64,000 bases of DNA from Escallonia rubra. Taxonomy: Eukaryota; Streptophyta; Magnoliopsida; Escalloniales; Escalloniaceae. How positions within the stretch are numbered: position 1 is the stretch's first letter; each line of letters begins with the position of its first letter. Below the pieces are notes generated by a model, which saw only the letters and a list, made by a program, of their open reading frames with translations, was not told the DNA's origin and did no database searches. Shown here piece after piece: positions 58,256 to 64,000 of this stretch. A program made the translations under genes and the position numbers. The DNA is taken from positions 310,001 to 374,000 of the forward strand of contig JAVXUO010000138.1 in assembly GCA_033065855.1 (NCBI GenBank). The letters are read 5' to 3'.

Positions 58256-59204
58256 AGGGCTCCGCTCATACTGCTACGGCGCGAGGACCCCTCGCCACGG
58301 ACTCTGAGCATTTAGCTGCAAGCATGTCCGCTTATGTTACCATTAATCATCGACACCGCCAGGGCAATGACCACCGGGTCACTCCGGGACGGGAGCAGGT
58401 CCTCGGAGGGCATCGCACCTAGCTCGCCTGACAGTTGGCTACAGGGGCAACCCTCGCCGCTGTCAGGATCTTCGCGCGTCTCTTGACGCATCTCGTGGGA
58501 TTCAGTAAGGGCTTGGACTAGAGGCTGGGGCAACGGGCTACTTTGACCATGCTACCGCGGTATGGTCAGTCTCCTCTGACAGGCAGAAGGATGATGCAAG
58601 AGCAGGGCAACACTAACTCGGGGACCGGCAATTCAACGGACAATGAATACTCTGGGACCCCCATCGGCGACGTGTCACTCCGGGGGACGACACATATTGG
58701 CTGATGACACGTGCGCATTTGTGCCTATATATAGTGGACTTTAGAGCTTATTTGGGGACTTCTCTCTCATTTCGACATTTCACTTTCTCTCTCTAAAACT
58801 TATTCTCTCTGGATTTTTAGTGAGAGAAATACATCTGGACTCTTGACATTTGACCTTTGACGCTGCACCCTTGACTCGGACTGTCGACCTCCTGCCCTGT
58901 TCGTCTCAGCCTTGCCTGCGCGGCGCTGCCAGCCCTCGCGACCTGTCTGGGGAGCCTTGCTCTCAGCCCTTACTCTGTCTCCCACTTGGCCATCTGGAAG
59001 CTGACTCTGACTGCATCCTTTGTGGCACCTCTACGTGGCCACGGACCCTCTTTCATTGGCAACAAAGATTAAGCACGCTGCTCGCTCTAGATATCTAACA
59101 CCTGGCATACTACCCATCTGTATGTACACGTGTTAGCCAAGCATAGAACTTGAGATTATTGTAACATTACCCCGATTATATCTCTTTTGTAATAATAATA
59201 AACG

Positions 59205-60047
59205 AGTCATCGTGGCAAGTCGTGTGTGCGAAAATAAAATTAATAGTACAAATTTTGTTTTAAACAAAAATTAAACACCACATATACGTGTTTATTGTCA
59301 TATTCAGTAAAATGAATCTTAGATAACAGAAAAATATAGTTAGTCATACATGTCCAAAAATAAGCTAGCAAAATATTATTATCGTATCAAATTTCACCTT
59401 TAAATTTTTTTGACTATATTTTTGATGAATTTTAACTTGTGAAAACTAAACATATTTTTGTAGGTAGTTACTAATCAATTGAAATTTTTATTTTTTGTCA
59501 TTTTCTAAAAATAAATTTTGGAATGTCACATGTCATCATTGTAGGTTGATATTTATGTAATACTAAAATGATATCTATACTATACGAGTCACTGTGGCAC
59601 ACGCGATGCGTGTGCGAAAATAAAATTAATAGTATAAATTTAGTTTAAAAAAAATCAAGCATCACGTATAGGTGTCTATTGTCATATTATGTAACACCAA
59701 AAAAGTTTTATACCAAATCACGTTTTTCCTTAATAAGTAGTATAGATATATTTGGATTTGGTTGGCATCTTCTATGCCTTCCAAACCCCAAATCCTATTT
59801 TCTTGAATTCTTAAAATTTTAAAATAGAACTTAATAGGTGTTTAATTTTGATTGGTTACAAAATAACTTCAAACCCATAAACTCTAACCATCCAACCTCA
59901 TGACCTCCATTCTTCCATTTTATAATTAATTAATACTACTTTCATACATAACAGGAGATATTAACTAACATCCTTTTCGTGCATAGCACGGAATTTTAAC
60001 TAATTATATCAAATTAAATTTTGACTTAATAAGTAGTATAGATAGAT
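59205..60047 (-). mobile_element. Helitron-like insertions in dehydrin 2 promoter
   Basis: Dehydrin 1 lacks this 0.84-kb block. Read on the minus strand it starts TCTATACTACTTATTAAGTC, like the copy at 63066. Stem-like GCACACGCATCGCGTGTGC sequences occur (59598-59617), followed by ACTCGT. A second start-like TCTATACTA in the middle suggests nested copies. Ends are not clean CTRR, so class is tentative. Confidence 0.45.
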
Positions 60048-60156
60048 CAATCGTGGACAGTGTAGTCGATTGGGCTGTGGGCCTTTGGGCTTCTCTGACG
60101 ATTAATAAAGAAGACACTAAAAGCTTAATCGCGTCACCTCCGCGGTTAGAATGTCC

Positions 60157-60164
60157 TATAAAAA
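60157..60164 (+). promoter_or_regulatory. TATA box of dehydrin 2
   Basis: TATAAAAA aligns with the dehydrin 1 TATA box, with similar spacing to the start codon. One ABRE core CACGTG (59127-59132) remains upstream, about 1.0 kb away because of the 59205-60047 insertion. Confidence 0.7.
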
Positions 60165-60299
60165 CCTCCCCAAGTCTTCCATTGCAGAACCATCAACTTT
60201 CATACAACTAAGCTTAGCATCTTACAACTTGATCAAACTTTCGTGTTACACTCATATTTTTGCGTTTTTTTATCTCACTGTGTTGAGGTAACTGTCGAA

Positions 60300-61862
60300 A
60301 TGGCTGAGGAGCGTCGGAAGGGCGAGTACGAGGGTGGCGAGACTGAGGTGAAGGACAGAGGGTTGTTCGACTTCATGGGCAAGAAAGAGGAGGAGAAGAA
60401 GCCATGTGAGGAGGAGGTGATCGTGTCGGAGTTCAAAAAGGTTCAGGTGTCCGAGCCGGAGCATGGTCTGCTTGAGAAGCTCCACCGCTCTGGTAGCTCC
60501 TCTAGTAGCTCTGTAAGTTCTTTTTCCAAATCTAGTACCTTAATATTTTAGACTTTTCTTTATTCAAGATCTTGATCAACAATGTTATGATCATTTACAG
60601 AAGAATACAATACATAAGACGTTTTGCATGCATACAGGCACTTGCCAATTTTTATGTAGTCCAACCATCACCCCAGATTGCTGATCATATTTGTTTGAGG
60701 TGGCCCATAATCACTAGTTATTGTTGGATATAAGAAAAATCAGTTGGTCAAGTGGATGCGCTCGGCTGGTGGAATTAAAGGATCTGACTTTTCTACATCA
60801 AAAATATGATGATTTAAATGCCAACTCTGCTCTTGATGATACCATTTTATGGTTGCTTTATTGAGACATGTTGATTAATGTTTATGGAATCATGCAGTCG
60901 AGCGATGAGGAAGAGGTAGAAGGTGGAGAAGAAGAAAAAGAAGGGACTCAAGGAGAAGATCAAGGATAAGGTATCAAGAGGAGATGATCACAAGGAAGAA
61001 GTGGAGGAAGAGAAGTATGAGGACACGTCCGTGCCCGTCGAGAAGTACGAAGAAGTGGTGCCTCCTCAAGCCAAGAAGTACAAAGAAGTGGTGCCTCCTC
61101 AAGCAGAGCCTGAAGTACCAGCAGAGGAGAAGAAGGGTTTCCTAGACAAGATCAAGGATAAGCTGCGTGGAGGGCACAAGAAGCAGGCCGAGGAGGTGGT
61201 GGTCTTCACCGCTCCTCCGCTTCCTCCCCTGGTGGGGGCCGGCCGAGTGCACCAGCCCCGACGGCGAGGCCAAGGAGAAGAAGGGCAATTTGGAGAAGAT
61301 CAAGGAAAAGCTCCCCGGGTACCATGTTGGAAAATATGGTAGTATGGAGAAAAACTAAAGTGTGCACTCTTTCCTTAAGACAGTATTTACTTCCTTATAA
61401 TCTATTTAGGGTAGCAGCAAATCTGTCTCCCAAGATAAAACAGGCAAAAGATCATCAACCCTATTTATAGGCACCAAAAAGTGCTTTGCAAAGTGCGCCT
61501 AAAAGCGCTAATAGCGACTTTACGCCGGCACGCGCGTTCTGTGTGCACATATGCGGGTGCATGACCATGCATACCATGTATTTCTAGAACAATATGATAT
61601 GTCATATGGCGATTTTAAATACCCTTAACCTTTCCATTTTCTAAATTATTTGGGAATCCACGTCATGACCATTTTTCAACCTTATTAAATCCCCTTCTTT
61701 GAGAGTTAATATCTCTCAAACCAATCAATCAATTTGTTTGATTTTTTTTGCATATTATACCTTGTACTACAATGTTTATTAAGGTAGGAATCAATTATTG
61801 AAAAATTCCCAACAAAGAGCATTGAAGAAGAGAAGGAGAAGGAGGAAAAGGGAAAGTGCTAG
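60300..61862 (+). pseudogene. Acidic dehydrin 2, disrupted duplicate
   Basis: Exon 1 (60300-60512, 71 codons) is intact: [14 protein letters not shown]-segment [11 protein letters not shown] and the Ser run. The intron is GT-AG as in dehydrin 1 (acceptor 60896-60897). Exon 2 has an extra base near 60922-60925, which brings a stop at 60967-60969. The first K-segments lie in the next frame (KGLKEKIKDKVSR, KGFLDKIKDKLRG). A net 2-base loss around 61230-61250 shifts frame again before KGNLEKIKEKLPG. Finally a 490-bp LTR-like sequence (61325-61814) splits the end of the exon before the original tail and TAG (61860-61862). It has three K-segments where dehydrin 1 has four. A cryptic acceptor at 60918-60919 could restore the first frame. 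Confidence 0.92.
61325..61814 (+). mobile_element. Solo-LTR-like insertion in dehydrin 2 exon 2, about 490 bp
   Basis: Begins TGTTGGAAAATATGG and ends TTGAAAAATTCCCAACA, giving TGTTGG...CCAACA tips typical of plant LTRs. A related longer sequence ends at 51560. The 5 bases on either side (TACCA and AAGAG) do not match, and about four host bases seem lost compared with dehydrin 1. Either the insertion was imprecise or the target duplication has been lost. Confidence 0.7.
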
Positions 61863-63065
61863 AGGAATGCCTAGTGTGGTTCATTTGCAAAAAGCAAGTA
61901 TTGTGATTGTGCTTCTTTTCTACTTTGGACTCTGATATTATAGGCTATGGGGTCATTGCTTTCGATTTGCTCTGTGAATTCTGTTTAGGGTTTCATACTT
62001 GTATTTTGATCCTTTTGGTTTGTGTAGTTTTTTCCCCCTTATTTCGAGAGAGACTTTGGTTGTAATATTTGGTGTGGAAAAAGCAAGGAAACGTTACATC
62101 TTTTGTTGTGGAAATAGGAAATACTAGTACATCTTTTGCTTTTGGACTTTTCTGCTTTGATTTTACATGATTTTGATTGCTACTGCTAATGTTATTAATG
62201 TTATCGTGACCTTAAAGATCGAGAGCATGACTTGGGCAGGATGTAAGCGACGATGGCTCTTGATCCCCACCCAGGAGCAATCAGATCCGTCTCTTTTTTC
62301 AAAAGCAATAAAGTTGATAGAGAGAGTATTGAAAATTTGTGTGGATAGACGTCGGAGTCTTCTGCAAGTTTGTGTGGTACTTTTATAGGCACCAAATTGT
62401 TTGTTTAGTGTATAACGTATGGGAAGGGTGAAGAAGACAAACTAGAACTGGCTAATAAGTAAGCATGGATTGCCACCTGATTCATATTATTTTCTTGCCA
62501 TAATGTGAAGCAAACTGGATTTGCATCGGTGAATTTGCTTCACGATTATGATGCTTGAAAGAATTGCCTAATGGTCGCAGGGACCATGCACTAAGGCTGA
62601 GGAAGATTGTTAGGTACTGATTGTACGAATGCAGCAGTAATAAACACATACATTGTGGCTCTACTGTTGTGCCCAGAACTTTCTTTGGTCACGGGCTTGA
62701 CCGCATCGACACGAATTCTAAGGTTATGATCTCGGTGGTGCCTTGGTTGGGTTATGGTGGCAGATAGAAGTTTGGGAACATTAATCGAAAATGTTCTATC
62801 GATTTTAAAGTTTCTTAACGTATATGTCAAGTGAGAATACATACCTAAAATGCAGAAAGTGTTGGAAATCGCAATTAGGTTTTGATCATGAATAATCACT
62901 GTTCTTAAAGAAATATGCCCACATTATGATTGCTGCTGATTTAATGGCAGATTCCTCTAGGATAACAAACGCAAATGAAATTTTGACCAGTAAATTAGAA
63001 TTTTCTCAAGAACATATTTTAGAATATTGTGTTTCTGATGATGAAAATTGAAGGATTTACATATC
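61863..63065 (+). repeat. Dehydrin 2 downstream region, duplicate of 49300-50180
   Basis: Follows the dehydrin 1 flank closely (for example GATCGAGAGCATGACTTGGG and GGCTCTACTGTTGTGCCCAG). No independent gene. The open frames are shared noise. Confidence 0.75.
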
Positions 63066-63467
63066 TATACTACTTATTAAGTCAAAACAAGAATTGGTGT
63101 AACACTTTTTTGGTATTACATAACTAGCAACCTACAATAATGACAAGTGGCATTCCAACAAAATTTCTAAGAAATGACACAAAATAAAAATCTAATTGGT
63201 AAGTAACTACCTATATAATTATGTTTACTTTTCACAAATTAAAATTCATCAAAAAATAGAGTTAAAGTAAAATTTAAATGTCAAGTTTAATACGATAATA
63301 ATATTTTGCTAACTTATGTTTGGACACATATGACTAACTTATTTTTCAGTAATTTAAGATTCATTTTACTGAATACGACAATAAAAATGTATACGTGATT
63401 TTTTTTTATAACAAAATTTGTATTATTAATTTCATTTTTGCACGCGCATCACGTGTGTCACAGTGTA
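63066..63467 (+). mobile_element. Helitron-like copy, about 400 bp
   Basis: Starts TCTATACTACTTATTAAGTC and has a GCACGCGCATCACGTGTGTC stem-like 3' region followed by ACAGTG. It resembles the reversed copy at 59205-60047. AT-rich and non-coding. Confidence 0.4.
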
Positions 63468-63628
63468 TTAATAATATCTAAATTGACACAACACTTGGCA
63501 GCAAGGGACAGAACTAATTGGGCAACTATCAACAATTAACTGATGTCACAGTGTATTAATAATATCTAAATTGACACAACACTTGGCAGCAAGGGACATA
63601 ACTAATTGGGCAATTAACTGCTAACTGC
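63456..63628. repeat. 88-bp direct tandem duplication
   Basis: TGTCACAGTGTATTAATAAT ... GCAAGGGACA starts at 63456 and again at 63544, nearly identical. Confidence 0.85.
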
Positions 63629-64000
63629 AGTAACTGCTAAATAAAACAAAATTAATTAAAAAACATTAATTAATTTCAACCAAGACCCAAGTGTCCATCT
63701 TTTGACCATTAAATATTGTTATATTTCAAGCCCAATTTAAGGTCAAACCTCTCTCCAACTCTTCCCACCATCCAAAGTTAATTGGTTTGGTGAATGAAGC
63801 CTTATAAAGGTTTTGCATCCTTGTTACTTTTTCAATGTGGACAACAAACCCACACTTGTCACTAACTATTCTAACCGAAAGATCGTCAAACCTAAATTAT
63901 GTGTACCAATTTTGCCGAAGAGACAGCAAAATGGTGCCGAAGAGACAACCTAGTTATTAACAAGACGCACCTTGTCAATAACTATCTTACTAGTTTTGAA
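63629..64000. other. Right edge of window, duplicated dehydrin flank
   Basis: The stretch at 63880-63985 matches 50255-50345 (TTTTGCCGAAGAGACAGC). Here a further small internal duplication of GCCGAAGAGACA is present. No gene before the window ends. Confidence 0.55.

Larger units (their letters stand above)
57107..59064 (+). mobile_element. LTR-type insertion (probable solo LTR), 1,958 bp
   Basis: Begins TGTTCACAACC and ends CATTGGCAACA (TG...CA ends with 4-bp TGTT/AACA inverted tips). Flanks are a perfect 5-bp target duplication AAGAT (57102-57106 and 59065-59069). The dehydrin 1 promoter is uninterrupted at this point. The interior is GC-rich, with two minisatellites, then TATATATA (about 58727) and a CT-rich leader-like stretch, as in the LTRs of some large plant Ty3/gypsy elements. 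No gag-pol, primer-binding site or second LTR was found, so a solo LTR is the simplest reading. The clade is not determinable. Confidence 0.85.

Overview
This is plant nuclear DNA, most probably from a eudicot. Genes have GT-AG introns, intergenic DNA is AT-rich and crowded with transposable elements, and the protein families are plant-specific. No prokaryotic operon, rRNA, CRISPR array or complete tRNA was seen. The species cannot be named from the sequence. Several genes were found only by joining short exons or reading the minus strand.

Layout: (1) 1-7.1 kb: an intronless DUF241 gene, an RNase-H-like relic and small repeats. (2) 7.15-8.49 kb, minus strand: a three-exon gene for the complex I subunit NDUFB2, with a MITE in intron 1. 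(3) 9.7-19.6 kb: a tandem duplication of an OPC-8:0 CoA ligase-like (OPCL1) gene of jasmonate synthesis. The left copy keeps only promoter, exon 1 and part of intron 1, and its intron holds a 2.9-kb Helitron. The right copy is complete (5 exons, 543 aa, ending in the peroxisomal signal SKL), with a 1.6-kb foldback-like element in its promoter. (4) 21-29.1 kb: a 1.46-kb tandem repeat whose second unit was split by a 4.0-kb CACTA element. (5) 29.5-33.1 kb: a lysine/histidine transporter-like 8 (LHT8-type) amino-acid permease of 5 exons and 500 aa. It is convergent with a two-exon minus-strand gene for a conserved 106-aa membrane protein (33.8-36.1 kb). (6) 36.4-44.3 kb: no host gene, but a Pack-MULE carrying the 3' end of a DELLA (GRAS) gene. 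(7) 44.4-64 kb: a large segmental duplication around an acidic dehydrin. The left dehydrin is intact, with four K-segments. The right one is a pseudogene with two frameshifts and an LTR-like insertion in exon 2, and a 1.96-kb LTR-type element sits in its promoter. Between them lie a neutral ceramidase pseudogene fragment and three copies of an AT-rich segment, one with a MULE nested in another element.

The host genes share no obvious pathway, although OPCL1 (jasmonate) and dehydrin (cold/drought) are both stress-related. The window's main value is as a record of duplication followed by transposition. Paralogous copies give empty sites for the Helitron and the CACTA element, and TG...CA or long-TIR ends with target-site duplications define one LTR-type element and two MULEs. 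I found no clearly new biological system. The strongest leads are the Pack-MULE with antisense-capable DELLA sequence, the one-sided C-to-T-type changes in the full-length OPCL1 copy, and the contrasting fates of the two dehydrins.
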